From the NCBI GenBank assembly GCA_036365455.1, contig JAWQUS010000009.1, positions 3,254,001-3,318,000 on the forward strand: a stretch of 64,000 bases of DNA, written 5' to 3'. The notes beneath the pieces are model-generated. The model had not been told where the DNA came from. It did no database searches and saw nothing but the letters and a program-made list of their open reading frames with translations. The translations under genes were made by a program, and so were the position numbers. Shown here one piece after another: positions 45,248 through 57,400 of the stretch. Positions within the stretch are counted from its first letter, which is position 1. Every line of letters begins with the position of its first letter. Source of the stretch: Macrosoma leucophasiata (taxonomy: Eukaryota > Arthropoda > Insecta > Lepidoptera > Hedylidae).

Positions 45248-45462
45248 AGCATGCAGTTCACGTTGATGTTATGTGATGACTGCAGCCTATAGACACCCAT
45301 ACAAAGATCAGAGGTCAAAATGCAGATGCGTTACCACATCTGAGGCCAAAGGTGTTATGCCTTTGTGCCGAAAATTACAGAGCCGTACATTATCACTTGA
45401 CCGGAACACGATAGTTACACTACCATTTAGCGACAAATATATTAGGTAATGCGGTGGTGCCT
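45248..45462 (+). repeat. Lep-300 copy without either terminus
   Basis: Runs from agcatgcagttcacgttgat to gcggtggtgcctata, with a small deletion after cacgatagt. Confidence 0.8.
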
Positions 45463-45469
45463 ATATATT

Positions 45470-46220
45470 TCTCTGCAAATAATTTAGGAATCTATACATA
45501 TACATACGTGCAAAATAACACGCTAAAGTACAACGTTAGAACACCTTGCCAAACATCCCAAATGGCCAGTGACAAAGCAAACTGGGACAATTATACGTAA
45601 CAAAGAACAGACTAATTGTGTCACCGGTGTATTGTGATACGGCATCGGGTGCCAATTAGCTGAACAGCCTAATTGCTCCACCATTATCAAATTTCAAAGG
45701 ATTGTCCCTTATCAATTGTACCACTAGATTTTCCTATGCTATGCCAATAATATTAAAAAGAGAAAAGATTTGTATGTGTGTATGTTTGTAACGTTTTCAC
45801 ACAAATCTACAGAACTGATTTGAAAAATTATTACACCATTTAAAAGATGTATCTTCACTGACTAACATACGCTATGTTACATTTTTATGAAAAATAGGGA
45901 TCCCTAAAAATTCCTAATATAACGTTACCTTGGTGTGAAAAAAAATAGTCATCATCGCGTGCGCTTCGGAAACTATTGTTTCAACAAATTGTAACAAAAA
46001 AAAATTTCTACATTATTATCTACTAAAAAGTCCATCCTATATCTCATGTTAATTGTACCCGTACGAAGCTGGGGCGGGCCATATAGGTATTTTATTATTG
46101 AAATTGATGTACATAATACGTATTACCCTTTTTAATTTACCTCATCCCATGACAATGTCCGATCGAGACCCATCATTTACAGTAAATGTAAACTAAAGAA
46201 AAACTTAGTAGAGGTCTAAG
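45470..46220. other. no gene seen
   Basis: AT-rich. A segment at 45766-46080 with cacaaatctacagaactgat resembles Helitron interiors but has no clear ends. Confidence 0.45.
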
Positions 46221-46225
46221 TGTAG

Positions 46226-46331
46226 GGGCTCGAAAGCATAGGCACCACCGCATTACCTAGCCTATCTACCGTCAAATGGTGGTGTTCAGCATTATCGTGT
46301 TCCAGTTAGATGGTAATGTATGGCCTAGTAA
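46226..46331 (-). repeat. Lep-300 3' half
   Basis: Minus-strand fragment with ggcaccaccgcattacc, aatggtggtgttcagc and tatcgtgttccagt in plus reading; diverged. Confidence 0.72.
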
Positions 46332-46386
46332 TAACCATAGCAGAGACTGTTATTTATTTTTTCGATTTTGTTTATCGAAACGTTGA

Positions 46387-46681
46387 CACTGTACCAAAGT
46401 AACCGACATAGCCCATCGAATAGCGAAACTCAAGTGGCAGTGGGCAGGGCACATAGCTCGCAGAACTGACGGCCGTTGGGGCAGAAGAGTTCTAGAGTGG
46501 CGACCGCGTACCGGAAGACGAAGCGTAGGCAGGCCCCCCACGAGGTGGACCGACGACCTGGTGAAGGTCGCGGGCAATCGTTGGATGAGGGCGGCCCAGG
46601 ACCGTTCGTTGTGGCATTCTTTGGGGGAGGCCTTTGTCCAGCAGTGGACGTCTTTTGGCTGAAATGATGATGATGATGATG
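46387..46681 (+). pseudogene. RTE-like LINE, 3' terminal fragment with (GAT)n tail
   Basis: Open frame from 46387 to the stop at 46660-46662 reads RIAKLKWQWAGHIARRTDGRW, VLEWRPRTGRRSVGRPPTRW, TDDLVKVAGNRW and ends EAFVQQWTSFG. I recognise this as the C-terminus of a lepidopteran RTE-like endonuclease-reverse transcriptase. The (GAT)n tail right after the stop is typical of RTE 3' ends. No start codon: it is a 5'-truncated copy whose remaining 90 or so codons are uninterrupted, so it is fairly young. Confidence 0.83.
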
Positions 46682-46840
46682 ACACTGTATCCATCTGTGA
46701 ACATCGGTAATATTAATCAAATAATTTTTCCATCTAATTCCATTTAATCCTGTTTTGAAGGTGCGGGATCCCGCGGGATTGCAATTCTTCATTAGACAGA
46801 TAATTTTCATATTCTTTATCTCTAATATCAATTATCATAT

Positions 46841-47157
46841 ATTTTATTTTTAAAGAAAAATGGAAAGAAAAATTTGACTTCAGGCGAGGCTCGAACTCGC
46901 GACTTACTGGGAATCTAGTTCAGCCGCTCTTCCAATTGAGCTACTGAAGCCCTGCCCGATTTGTCAAATCTTTCCTTCACATCTATTGCATTGCTTTATG
47001 GTAGCAGCAGCGCTATCTATTACCAACTATGGCGGCTGGACTAGATTCCCAGTAGGTCGCGAGTTCGAGCCTCGCCTGAAGTCAAATTTTTCTTTCCATT
47101 TTTCTTTAAAAATAAAATATATTTCACAAGCATGTGTTAATGCGAAATAATATAAAA
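46841..47157 (+). repeat. SINE-P copy 3, inverted-dimer form
   Basis: Left arm (minus orientation) carries a complete tRNA-like head and truncated tail. Right arm (plus, from 47034) starts inside the head at ggctggactag and runs through the full tail to ataatataaaaca. The arms agree over about 80 bases and share the variant gaggctc not found in other copies. Target-site duplication caattatcatat at 46829-46840 and 47158-47169. Confidence 0.87.
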
Positions 47158-47169
47158 CAATTATCATAT

Positions 47170-49230
47170 AGTTAAAGCGAATATGAAGATGTTAAACTTA
47201 TTCCTATAAAACGTTGAAGAAAAAGCTAGACAAGTAGTCAAACAATCTTTGTAAATAATCTTTAGCTGTCACAATATCCAGTCGCAGGTAACAGTAACAA
47301 ATAGTAAAATATAATATATAATATATTTTCTGTTTATCTTCATCGTAAACAGAAACAGGTTTTGTCCACTTTATTCCAGTTGTACTTTGTAATTGAATAA
47401 AATCAATCAATCCCATGTTTTATTACTAAATGATTGTGTTTTTTAATTACATCTGAAGCGTTCAGAATTTAAGCGTGGTGAATTTAATTCTGTAGAAAAT
47501 TAAACCGAACGTGTACGATTTCTCTTTTCGTATTCTCAGTACGGACAGATTATTCGGTATTACTTGGTTCAATTTGATAGGTTAGGTTATGTTGGTTGGT
47601 ATATTTCCTTATTAATAAAGGGTTCCAGGGTGAGATGATTAGGTGATGGCCAAGCCAATAACAAACAAACGCTACTTTACTTTGGTTCGATGTTCTGAAA
47701 AGAAATGAACTTACACGTATAAAACATACTAGATGAATGAAATCATTTACACATTTTTAACTAACTATTCAGAAGACAGATTATCTTATGCATAGGTGGC
47801 TACCGCCATTGAATTTGGCGGTTTAAGACCGGGCATCAGAAATTCGCGCCCCACGCTCTAAGCATACCTATCCCATTAGAGATTTGGTGGAAATAGAGCT
47901 GCATTTGGAGACACTTCAACATGGATTGTAAATGTTACAAGATGACATTGGTGCGGCGTTGTCATCGACGAGCCTTATGTCCGGTACTATGAAGAAGGAT
48001 AAAGAGCTACCTTCATCCAATTATATGGTATAATATGTATACGAATATAAACAACCTTTAAATTATAAACACAGAGACCTCAAATTCTAGTTAGATATGG
48101 AGAGTGCCCTTTAATGAATGTCAACTACTTATCTATGTGTGGCAAGCACTTCAATGACATTCATCACGCTTGATTGGTGGAGGCGGGCCCCACCGATGTC
48201 GTGTCGTCGAATCGTGAGGCGTGACGACACCGACGTCGCTGACGGAGACGACCAACCACGAAAAGGTTGCTCGATCATTCGGTCAATCAAGTCTTCAATC
48301 CTTTCTAAGTTTGCATTGTAACTTACTCTCTCACCACGGGTCTTTCTTAAGACATCTTAAACCAGTGCAATATATGTTAAACTTTAATAACTATTTTATT
48401 TGAAGTACATCTCCTAAATATACAGTCCACTATATACCACTTCCAACAATGTGTTTGTCGTTTTCATGATGTTTTATATAAAAAAAATACAATACAAAAT
48501 ACAAAGCGTCATCAACGAGAGTGCCTCAAGCACTCAGTAACCGGCTGGGGGAAATTGAAACATGTTTTAACATTATTTTAAGGAGGGAACCGGCAGCGTT
48601 AATTAAATACGTTATTGAATTTAGAATCTGGTAACAACGACTAACAAGTTCTAACTGTCTTGTGACAATAACATTCAGTTTTTTTTACAACACTCCGAAC
48701 AGCATGATATCGTACAAATATTTTCAAAATATGACAGCCTCTCCCTAACACTAGAGTTTAACGTATAATAATATAAGTTGTTAAACCTGAAGAACAATAG
48801 TTTAGTATTTACATATATATATATATATACACGATATATATACGATATAGGTATATAAAAAAACGTAAACGTTATACTTTATATAAATTATTAAAAGTAA
48901 ACGTAAATTGCCGAGCTGGACTAACATTAAGCGGTGAATCAATTAGGTAATGTGTTGGTTCGTTCGCCACTCGACCCTGAGGAGTTCAATAACCAGTGAA
49001 AGACTGTTTTTGTCTCTTGAATCTTGAAGTCTTGATAAAATCGCTAATCGGAAATCCTTCTAGCATTACTTATTATTTGAAATAAAGAGAAACAAATGGT
49101 AATCATTTGCTTCGTGTCAGTTAATGCGCGTGGATAAATGAAGGATTATTGGTGTGAACACAGCTTGACGTCTTCGCGGTGTACGCTATAAGAGTATTAA
49201 CACACAAAACACCTTAAAGATAAGCAGGGG
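47170..49230. other. no gene seen, 2 kb
   Basis: AT-rich, with an AT dinucleotide run at 48811-48830. A GC-richer patch at 48175-48260 has no convincing frame. Confidence 0.5.
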
Positions 49231-49234
49231 TACC

Positions 49235-49476
49235 TTTTTTTTTTTTTTTTTTTTATGTAATGGAAGTGGTAAACAAGCATGCAGTTCACATTGATGTTAA
49301 GTGATGACTGCAGCCTATAGACACCCACACAAAGACCAAGGTCAAAATGCAGATGCGTTACCACTCCTGAGGCCTAAGGTCTTATGCCTCTGTGCCGGAA
49401 ATTACAGGGCCGTACATTACCACCTGACCGGAACACGATAGTGTTGAACACTACCATTTAGCGGCAAGTATATTAG
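49235..49476 (+). repeat. Lep-300 copy, near consensus, no 3' hairpin
   Basis: A 20-base T run leads into atgtaatggaagtggtaaac and the family sequence up to ccatttagcggcaagtatat. Very close to the copy at 37423. Confidence 0.85.
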
Positions 49477-49489
49477 AAAGTATATTAGT

Positions 49490-49985
49490 ATATTACCTAC
49501 ACTAGTGTAGGTACTTTTTGTAATTATAACATTAGCACTCTGAATAATCCGTTTGAGAGAACCTCTTAGTGTGGTTGGATCCACGAGAGCTTGTAATGTA
49601 ATTATTTACAATTGTAATTGCTCAAGAATAATTACCGCCTGTATAATTACAGTATTTCCTGTCTGGCTAATCAGAATGAGTTATAATATAATGAATAAAA
49701 TTATGCTTCGGAATTCATACTAATTTTATAACTAATTCACCGGCTGTAGAGCTCCAGTGGTTAAGCTCAAAAATGTTTATCCCAAAATTTATTACAATTA
49801 AGTAAATTTCATTAAATCATTTGGTGAATAGACAATACAATCGAAAATTAGACTTACCTACGTCTATCCACAATAAAATGCAAAGTCTCAACGAGTACTA
49901 TACTTTAAGAAATAAAATAAAAAACGTGAATACTCTTCCTAGCAAAGAAATAAAATTCTTCTCCTCAAAATAGTAGCTAGCGATC
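49490..49985. other. no gene seen
   Basis: AT-rich, unrecognised. Confidence 0.5.
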
Positions 49986-50004
49986 TTCACGAACGCACAC
50001 AATA

Positions 50005-50332
50005 TTTTTTTTTTTTTAGGTCGGGCTTTGTGTAGGCGGCCTGTCTCGAGACGGCACTAGTCTACTTCACCGGGCAATCGGCGAGCGCAGAAGGCGCTCC
50101 AGCCTAAGCAAAAAGTTAGCGCAACTGCCTAAGGGTGACCCATGCGGGTCCGTGCCTCGGCTTAGGACGTTGCGGAGAGACATATGAGACATATGCGATT
50201 ATGGGCGGTGCAACCTTCGCTCTACTCCATTCTGTTGGTGATAACCGGAATGTCATCGGCCTCGCGGGGCCGGATAGAGGGTCGGGATCAGGGGCGGGCG
50301 CGGCGCGAAACGCGTCGGCGCGTTGTATTGGC
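50005..50332 (-). mobile_element. GC-rich poly(A) retroelement insertion
   Basis: Flanked by the 12-base duplication acgcacacaata (49993-50004 and 50333-50344). On the minus strand it ends cctacacaaagcccgacct followed by a poly(A) run, so it was copied from a polyadenylated RNA. No frame I recognise and no Pol III boxes; most likely the 5'-truncated 3' end of a LINE. Confidence 0.75.
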
Positions 50333-50344
50333 ACGCACACAATA

Positions 50345-50890
50345 ACAATTGCTTGAAAATTACGCAAACGCAAATAAATCCGCAATATCCAAAAAGTAAG
50401 GTGCTTAGCGTGCTCCACTCTCTCGTTTGTACTCATTAGGAGAGAGCGAGACGAGTGTCATGCCGGCCAGTTTTACAACAACAATGACAGAAAAGCAGTT
50501 GAAGACACAACGTAATAATTCTTTAATTTGATATTCTGGAGAATCATATCGGGCAAAAAATACTGACTTAAAACACACGTGATGTGAAATAGACTTTTGT
50601 ATCCAAATATTTAGCAAGGATCACAATTGATTCTTAAAATCGTGATCGTATTCTTACACAAGTTTTCGGAATGAATTTCTTATAGCGGAATTCGCTCCAA
50701 GTAATCCAATAACATTATCAGTTCGAAGGCTACACGATAAAGCAGTAGTAACAATAAAATACCTATTTTAAAGCGAGTAACGAGCGCAATCTCTGGGACA
50801 CCTGCGACCTTCTGATTTCAGTCATTTATTAAACTGCCGTACTTTCTATGGAGCGTTTATATGTTTACCTTTTGTAAAGGAAATTAGACA
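50345..50890. other. no gene seen
   Basis: AT-rich, unrecognised. Confidence 0.5.
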
Positions 50891-50894
50891 TGAA

Positions 50895-51523
50895 ACGTAA
50901 CGTCACGCTTGTAATCCCCGAAGGAGTAGGCAGAGGTAAATGCATGCATTCAAGCATACATGCAAACACCCACGATTCGCCAATTACGTTTCGGCCCATG
51001 TAACAGGCGGCGAGTATGTTGACATCTCCAGGCACATTAACCAATCTTCGAAGTACTGAAAAATTTCCAGAAAATGGAAATTCTCAATAGAACCAGAGAT
51101 AATAATGGCAACCCATTATACGTCCCACTGCTGGGCACGAGTCTCTCCCCTTTTTGGGGGGAGGCCTGGAGCTTACTCCACCATGCTGCTCCAATGCGGA
51201 TTGGTGGAGGTGGGTGGGTTAGTGGCCAACCCGCTGTCGGATGTTTTCAAACCGCCCATAAGGCCTCCGACAAGGTTTAACGACTGCTATCTATCGATAG
51301 CAACCGGGACCAACGGCTTAACGTGCCCTCCGAAGCACGGAAACGCGCATTTAATTTGCCACTAGCGGTCACCCATCACACTACCCGACCGCGCCCGTAG
51401 TGCTTAACCGAGCAGATCGCTTACGATCTACACCGGCCGCTGGGCCATGCGCGCTTCACCAGAGATAAAGGATTTTAAACCGTTATCTCTGATAGCCCCC
51501 GACCTGGAAATCGAACCCAGAAC
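50895..51523 (-). repeat. SINE-L copy, split by a SINE-5S and truncated at its head
   Basis: Minus strand: B box (ggttcgatttcc) near 51508-51519, the tatctct body, then an unrelated 356-base insertion, then body and tail to cttcggggattacaagcgtg at the left. The A box is missing where a Helitron begins at 51529. Confidence 0.85.
51103..51458 (-). repeat. SINE-5S copy, full length, inside a SINE-L
   Basis: Nearly the same as the copy at 38013, with an intact 5S-like head (ttaagca, cgggcgcggt, gatgggtgaccgc on the minus strand). Target-site duplication ccagagataa at 51093-51102 and 51459-51468, derived from the host SINE-L. Confidence 0.88.
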
Positions 51524-51719
51524 CAAAGAGTATATAAAAATCAATTGCTGTTCGTTAGTCTCGCTAAAACTCGAGAACGGCTGAATCGATTTGACTAATT
51601 TTGGTTTTGAATGTTTTTGGAAGTCCAGGGAACGTTGCAAAGGTAAGAAAATATAAAGAAATTGAAGGGAATCAGTAAAAAATACAATTTCATATTTTTT
51701 CATACAAATATGTCCGTAT

Positions 51720-51967
51720 TTTGGAGGGCACGTTAAGCCGTCGGTCCCGGTTGCTATCGATGGATAGCAGTCGTTAAACCTTGTCGGAGGCCCTACGGGC
51801 GGTTTGAAAAAAAACATCCGACAGTGGGTCGGCCACTAACCCACCCACCCACCTCCACCAATCCGCATTGGAGCAGCGTGGTGGAGTAAGCTCCAGGCCT
51901 CCCAAAAAGGGGAGAGACTCGTGCCCAGCAGTGGGACGTATAATGGGTTGCCATTATTATTATTATT
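51720..51967 (+). repeat. SINE-5S copy, 5'-truncated, inside H1
   Basis: Begins at ttggagggcacgttaagcc without the 5S head and ends in a (TTA)n tail. Target-site duplication atgtccgtat at 51710-51719 and 51968-51977. Confidence 0.88.
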
Positions 51968-51998
51968 ATTATGTCCGTATCTATCAAACCTGTGACAC

Positions 51999-52206
51999 AA
52001 TTGTTTTATATTATTTCGCATTAACACATGCTTGTGAAATATATTTTATTTTTAAAGAAAAATGGAAAGAAAAACTTGACTTCAGGCGAGACTCGAACTC
52101 GCGACCTACTGGGAATCTAGTCCAGCCGCTCTTCCAATTGAGCTACTGAAGCCCTGCCCGATTTGTCAAATCTTAAATAGATGGCGCTGCTGCTACCATA
52201 AAGCAA
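51999..52206 (-). repeat. SINE-P copy 1, simple form, inside H1
   Basis: Minus-strand sense: leader, tRNA-like head acttcagtagctcaattgga to cgcctgaagt, then ttctttccatttttcttt and the tail to ataatataaaaca. Target-site duplication ctgtgacacaat at 51987-51998 and 52207-52218. Its leader segment with ggtagcagcagcgccatc is inverted relative to copies 2 and 3. Confidence 0.87.
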
Positions 52207-52269
52207 CTGTGACACAATATTTCATTGTGAGGCAATACGAAGTTTGCCGGGTCAGCTAGTCTGTCACAA

Positions 52270-52830
52270 AATAATAAGATTTGAACAATCTATTAAAAAA
52301 TATTAACACCATTCCTACCATTGTTTTTGATGTTACTACGAGTACGTGAATCTTGTGTCTGAACATATTCGTAAAGTCATATCTCTGTGTCCAACAAATG
52401 ATTCAATATTCATCGAGCACCCCATAAATATTCCTCTGGATTCTGTTAAGCGGAAGACATACACTTCTAGGCTATAAATCGAGGCCGAACAAACAAAATC
52501 TTGGATTTCTCCCAAATATTGTTCTCAATGTCTTTGGAAGTTAAAAGTCAATGTACCGTCTTATTTGATTAGCCTAGAGGCAATTAGCAAAAGTAACTTT
52601 TTATACAGTCTTTTATATAATTATGATTAAAGCATAAATCAATCGCAAGATTAATACATAGCTTAAGATTATTAAACGTTCGATATATGACGCTTTCTAA
52701 ATCAAATTGTAATCATGGCGTTGCTTCATCAATCTTTGCCATTTAATGTACAACTGCTTTTTTAAATATCCCAAAAATTTTAAGAATAATTTTCTCTCTA
52801 TTTTCTTCATTAAATGTCTGAAAAAACTAT
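52270..52830. other. no gene seen
   Basis: AT-rich, unrecognised. Confidence 0.5.
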
Positions 52831-52848
52831 TCAAGGATGAAATTATTG

Positions 52849-53259
52849 TTTTATATTATTTCGCATTAACACATGCTTGTGAAATATATTTTATTTAAAG
52901 AAAAATGGAAAGAAAAATTTGACTTCAGGCGAGACTCGAACTCGCGGCCTACTGGGAATCTAGTCCAGCCGCTCTTCCAATTGAGCTACTGAAGTCCTGC
53001 CGGATTTGTCAAATCTTTCCTTCACATTTATTACATTGCTTTATGGTAGCAGTAGCGCCATCTATTGCCAACTATGCTAGTTAGGCAACCGATATAATAG
53101 ACTTTGCAGTTTATTGAATATCGTAAAGAAGTCGCTTTTACCCTTAATAATTGGACTTCAGTAGCTCAATTGGAAGAGCGGCTGGACTAGATTCCCAGTA
53201 GGCCGCGAGTTCGAGTCTCGCCTGAAGTCAAATTTTTCTTTCCATTTTTCTTTAAATAA
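52849..53259 (-). repeat. SINE-P copy 2, perfect 104-bp inverted dimer
   Basis: Left arm 52894-52997 and right arm 53153-53256 are exact reverse complements over 104 bases, each with a complete tRNA-like head and the start of the tail. The spacer is 155 bases. The full tail is only at the left end, so sense is minus. Target-site duplication gatgaaattattg at 52836-52848 and 53260-53272. The tRNA-like head keeps a 7-bp acceptor stem, D arm and T arm, but its anticodon loop is 9 bases and names no clear amino acid. Confidence 0.9.
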
Positions 53260-53462
53260 GATGAAATTATTGCCAAGCAACATTGATAACTGGCAAAATA
53301 CTATCATAACTGACACAACATTTAAGTGTGTGTCAGCCGCTTAAAGCTGCACTGAGGTATATGTCTTCCGTTCTGAGAATATTATTCATCCCCTACATCC
53401 TTGAACGCTCGTAATATCCAGGTTATCGCTTAAATTACACGCTCCTGAAATATCTTTATTTA

Positions 53463-53613
53463 CTACTAGAGGCTAGCCCGGCTTCGCACGGGTGAATGTG
53501 TGTTTCCAACGGTGAAAGATTTTTTGAAATCGGTTCTGTATTTTTGTGCGAAAACGTTACAAACATACATACAAAAACACAAATGTTTCCTCTATATAAT
53601 ATTAGTATAGATA
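53463..53613 (-). mobile_element. short Helitron-type element, family H3
   Basis: Minus-strand sense runs from tatctatactaatattatat to cacccgtgcgaagccgggct + agcctctagt. Contains acagaaccgatttcaaaaaa. Confidence 0.72.
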
Positions 53614-53630
53614 TACTTAATCAACTTTTT

Positions 53631-53838
53631 GACGACTCACTTAGTCTAGAGGTGTGTGACGGCCGCCTTAATTCGATGGTCGCGGGTTCATTCCTCGACC
53701 CGCGTCAAATTTTTGTATGGCCTATACATATTTGTTATGGGTCTGGGTGTTTGCGTTTGTGTTGTGTGTGTACAGGGAAAGCTACGGCACACTGATATGC
53801 CTAGTGCGTAACTATGACTGTTAGCGTATTTTTTTTAA
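53631..53838 (+). repeat. SINE-G copy
   Basis: Head gacgactcacttagtctaga, B box gggttcattcctcgacc, then tttttgtatggcctatacat, gtttgtgttgtgtgtgtaca and a T run. Confidence 0.8.
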
Positions 53839-53920
53839 TGGCAGTAGGTTCTATGTTATTGTTATAGAGGTTTCATTGTTTAATTCGTTTGGTATCAAAG
53901 CAGCAATTTCAATAAATAAA

Positions 53921-54123
53921 TAAATAAAATACGCTTACACTCACAGCTCCACAATAGGTTTTATAGAAACCTGTGTCGTAGATGCTGTTGCACACATACA
54001 CAAACATCCAGACCCGAAAAAAATATCTGTAGGCTATACAAATATTTGTTCCGATTCAGGGATCGAACCCGCGACCCTTCGCATCGAACGATGGTTTCGC
54101 ACCGCTGGACTAACCGGGTCGTC
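53921..54123 (-). repeat. SINE-G copy, full length, opposite orientation
   Basis: Minus strand: gacgacccggttagtccagc head, gggttcgatccctgaatcgg B-box region, the family body and a tail of (AATA)n at 53911-53930. Confidence 0.85.
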
Positions 54124-54414
54124 AAATTATAGAAACCATAAGTTTAAGAAAGAAGGTTTTAAAGGTTGTAGAATTTTATAAACATTTTTTGACAGTAAAC
54201 TATTTTTCTCACTTAGTCGGCCTTAAAATGTAACCCTATAAAAGCACAGAGAAAGTACGTCGTTCAACGTTGTCTCCGAATATGTATTGCACTTTTTAAA
54301 AAGGCCTCAGTCGAGTTGTGTGCGCTCGGACAAACTACACTGATGTAGTAGCTACTGTGTTCGCATGCAATTTAACAAAAAATGCTTCATAGCATATAAT
54401 TAATTAATTAAAAA

Positions 54415-57400
54415 AAGGCTTTTATTAATAATACGTACAAAACGGAGGTATCTATTTTTTTCACTTACTTAGGCCGAAACGAACCTGTGAATTGATTTTA
54501 CTTCATATACCTTTAACTTGGTTTGGAGAAGAACTAACCATCCGTAAAATCTTCAACGCCGAGCATCGGGCGGCGGTCTAAGTAACCCGACAACTCCGTT
54601 CACACGGAGCGGCTATTCAATGGCCGTGAGGACCTAAATTCCCTCTAAAATATTGCCGTGGAAGGACGTGGGTACCCACCACGATGTATAGACCCAAGAA
54701 AAACCCTCATGGAAAGTACACTTTTTGGAATGAGTTTGTTGGACGATCCGACTAACAATCGGCGCCATTCGGTTACCGGGCCGAATGGTGTGAAATTGAT
54801 GACCGAAGCTGCTCCTGAGGCGGAACGCCGGGTCTCAGCAAGCAGTAATGCTACTAGTGTCAACAAAAATATTTCAATCCGAGAACATCGCCGGATTGCT
54901 ACGTGGAATGTGCGTGGACTGCTGGCTCCAGGAAAGTTAAAAATAGTGGAGATGGAAGCTGAACAGCATAAACTGTCCTTGCTGGGCATCACTGAGACAC
55001 ATATGAGAGGCCAAGGACACCAAAAGACATCTAGTGGAAACACGTTGTACTTCTCGGGCTCGTCGAATTCCAGCACCAATGGTGTAGCAATATGGATTCC
55101 GCAACACCTGAATGACTACGTACTCGGATACAACCCAGTCGATGATCGAATCATGACGATTAGACTAAACTCACACCCTTGCGCTCTTAACATCATTGTT
55201 GTATATGCCCCCACTGCAGCCGCAAGTGATGAAACTATAAACGAGTTCTACATATCTCTAGATTCAACCCTGTGTAGTATATCGAATCGAGAAATCACGA
55301 TCATGCTTGGGGACTGGAACGCAAAGGTTGGCAACACCACCATGGACAACCACATTAATAACACGGTGGGAAAATATGGCTTGGGTAAGAGAAACGAACG
55401 AGGAGTAAAGTTACTGGAGTACTGCATCGAAAAGAAGATGACCATAATGAACACATGTTTCCAACACCACCCAAGGCGTCTCTACACGTGGAAATCCCCC
55501 GGAGACCAATGTCGAAACCAAATTGACTATATAATGATTAACACCCGTTGGAAAAGCTCTATTTCCAATGTTAAAACCTTCCCTGGAGCTGATTGTGGAT
55601 CTGATCACTGCCTCTTGGTGGCCAACTTTGCTCTGCGTTTAAAATCGAACAAAAAAGGCCCGCCATTCAGACCACATACATTAGAACCAGCAGAGAAACA
55701 TGTGTTCTGTAATAATATTACAAGTGCATTAACGGATCATCCACTACCTGCCAATGCATCTGCAAACGATCAATGGAATCATCTTAAAGGAATAATGTGC
55801 AAAACAGTGAACTATATCTGCCAACAAAGGTCAACATCTAATCGTAGACAATCATGGCTTTCTACCGACACCTGGAATAAAATCCAAGAGCGCAAAGAAT
55901 TAAAAATTAGAGGGCTCACCAACCCGACCGATCGTGACGCATACTCAGAGATGGGTAGAATCATACAACTGAAATGCCGTCACGACAAGAACATCTTTGT
56001 TGGGAACATTTGCAGTGAAATCGAAGAACATGCGATAAAGATACAAACTGCAGATCTCTTTAAAAAAGTCAAGCTCCTTTCAAAGCAATCTAAACCCAAA
56101 ACATGGGTTTTAGAAGATGAAAATGGAACCAGAATTCAGGACTTGGAGAATGTTGTAGATAGATGGCGTAGATACTGCGAAGATCTATATAAAGAACCAC
56201 ATGAGCATTCACCGCGTTCGCCATGGGAACAAAACACCTTAGAACCCCCAATACTTTTATCCGAGGTCACAACTGCAATCACTGTTCTCAAGGATAAAAA
56301 AGCACCCGGACCTGATCAAATAACAGCCGAGATCATCAAAGCCATGGGATATGCAGGCGCAAGCGCAATACATAAGATCTGTGATAGCGTTTGGCGCACA
56401 GGTGAATGGCCCAGCGATTGGTCAAGCTCAGTCATATTACCACTGCACAAAAAAGGCTCAACCGCTAAATGTGACAACTACAGAACTCTAGCGTTAATCT
56501 CACATGCCAGCAAAGTTTTGTTACACATTATTAACAACAGAATTCGTCACTTTTTGGATTGGCAAATACCGCAGGAACAGGCCGGATTCGTCAAAGGCAA
56601 GGGAACTCGCGAACAAATTTTAAATATCCGCCAAATCATCGAAAAGTCTTACGAATTTAACACCCCTGTCATCTTGTGTTGCATCGACTACAGTAAGGCT
56701 TTTGACTGTGTTATCTGGACGGCCCTGTGGAAAATCTTGGAGGAACTTGGTGTACCTAAACATTTGGTCGCGCTGATCCAGTCACTATACCAGAACAACC
56801 GAGGTATGGTGAAGGTCGAAAGAAGCACATCCAAGCCGTTTAAATTTGGAAAAGGAGTGAGGCAAGGCTGTATTTTATCTCCCATTTTGTTCAATGTCTA
56901 CGGAGAGTACATCATAAGACGAACTTTAGAAAACTGGCAGGGTGGTGTTACCATCGGCGGCACTAGAATAACGAACCTGCGCTATGCCGATGACACTACA
57001 CTTTTGGCTGCAAACGAAACTGAAATGTTAAACCTCCTAAACAAAATGGAAGGGATCAGCGTAGAAATGGGCCTTCAAACAAACCATTCCAAAACTAAAC
57101 TCATGGTAGTAGACCGCAATAACTCACTCCATATGACAGGCGCACTATCGCTAGAAAAAGTGGACGATTTCGTTTACTTAGGTGCCAACATCAGCAACAC
57201 AGGATCATGTGAAAAAGAAATCAGAAGGCGAATCGGTATGGCCAAAAATGCAATGTCTCAGCTGCAGAAAATATGGAACGACCGTAACATATCCCGCAAA
57301 ACAAAGAGAAGATTGGTTACTTCGTTAGTATTCTCCATTTTCAGTTATGGCTCGGAGACGTGGACGCTGAAAAAAGCTGACAGAAACCGCATTGACGCTT

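Larger units (their letters stand above)
51529..52262 (+). mobile_element. Helitron-type element, family H1, carrying two SINE insertions
   Basis: 5' end tatataaaaatcaattgctg and 3' end acgaagtttgccgggtcagc + tagt are both present. Removing the SINEs at 51720-51967 and 51999-52206 and one copy of each duplication leaves an ordinary H1 of about 250 bases. Confidence 0.85.

Noticed and set aside
46430..46831. Minus-strand frames with poly-His and Pro-rich stretches
   Set aside because: They are antisense shadows of the LINE fragment at 46387-46662 and its (GAT)n tail.
53155..53228. tRNA-like cloverleaf as a host tRNA gene
   Set aside because: It is the head of a repeated SINE-P unit with target duplications, and the anticodon loop is nine bases, so it is not called as a tRNA gene.
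54645..55079. 144-codon minus-strand frame
   Set aside because: Antisense to the intact LINE gene; no motif of its own.
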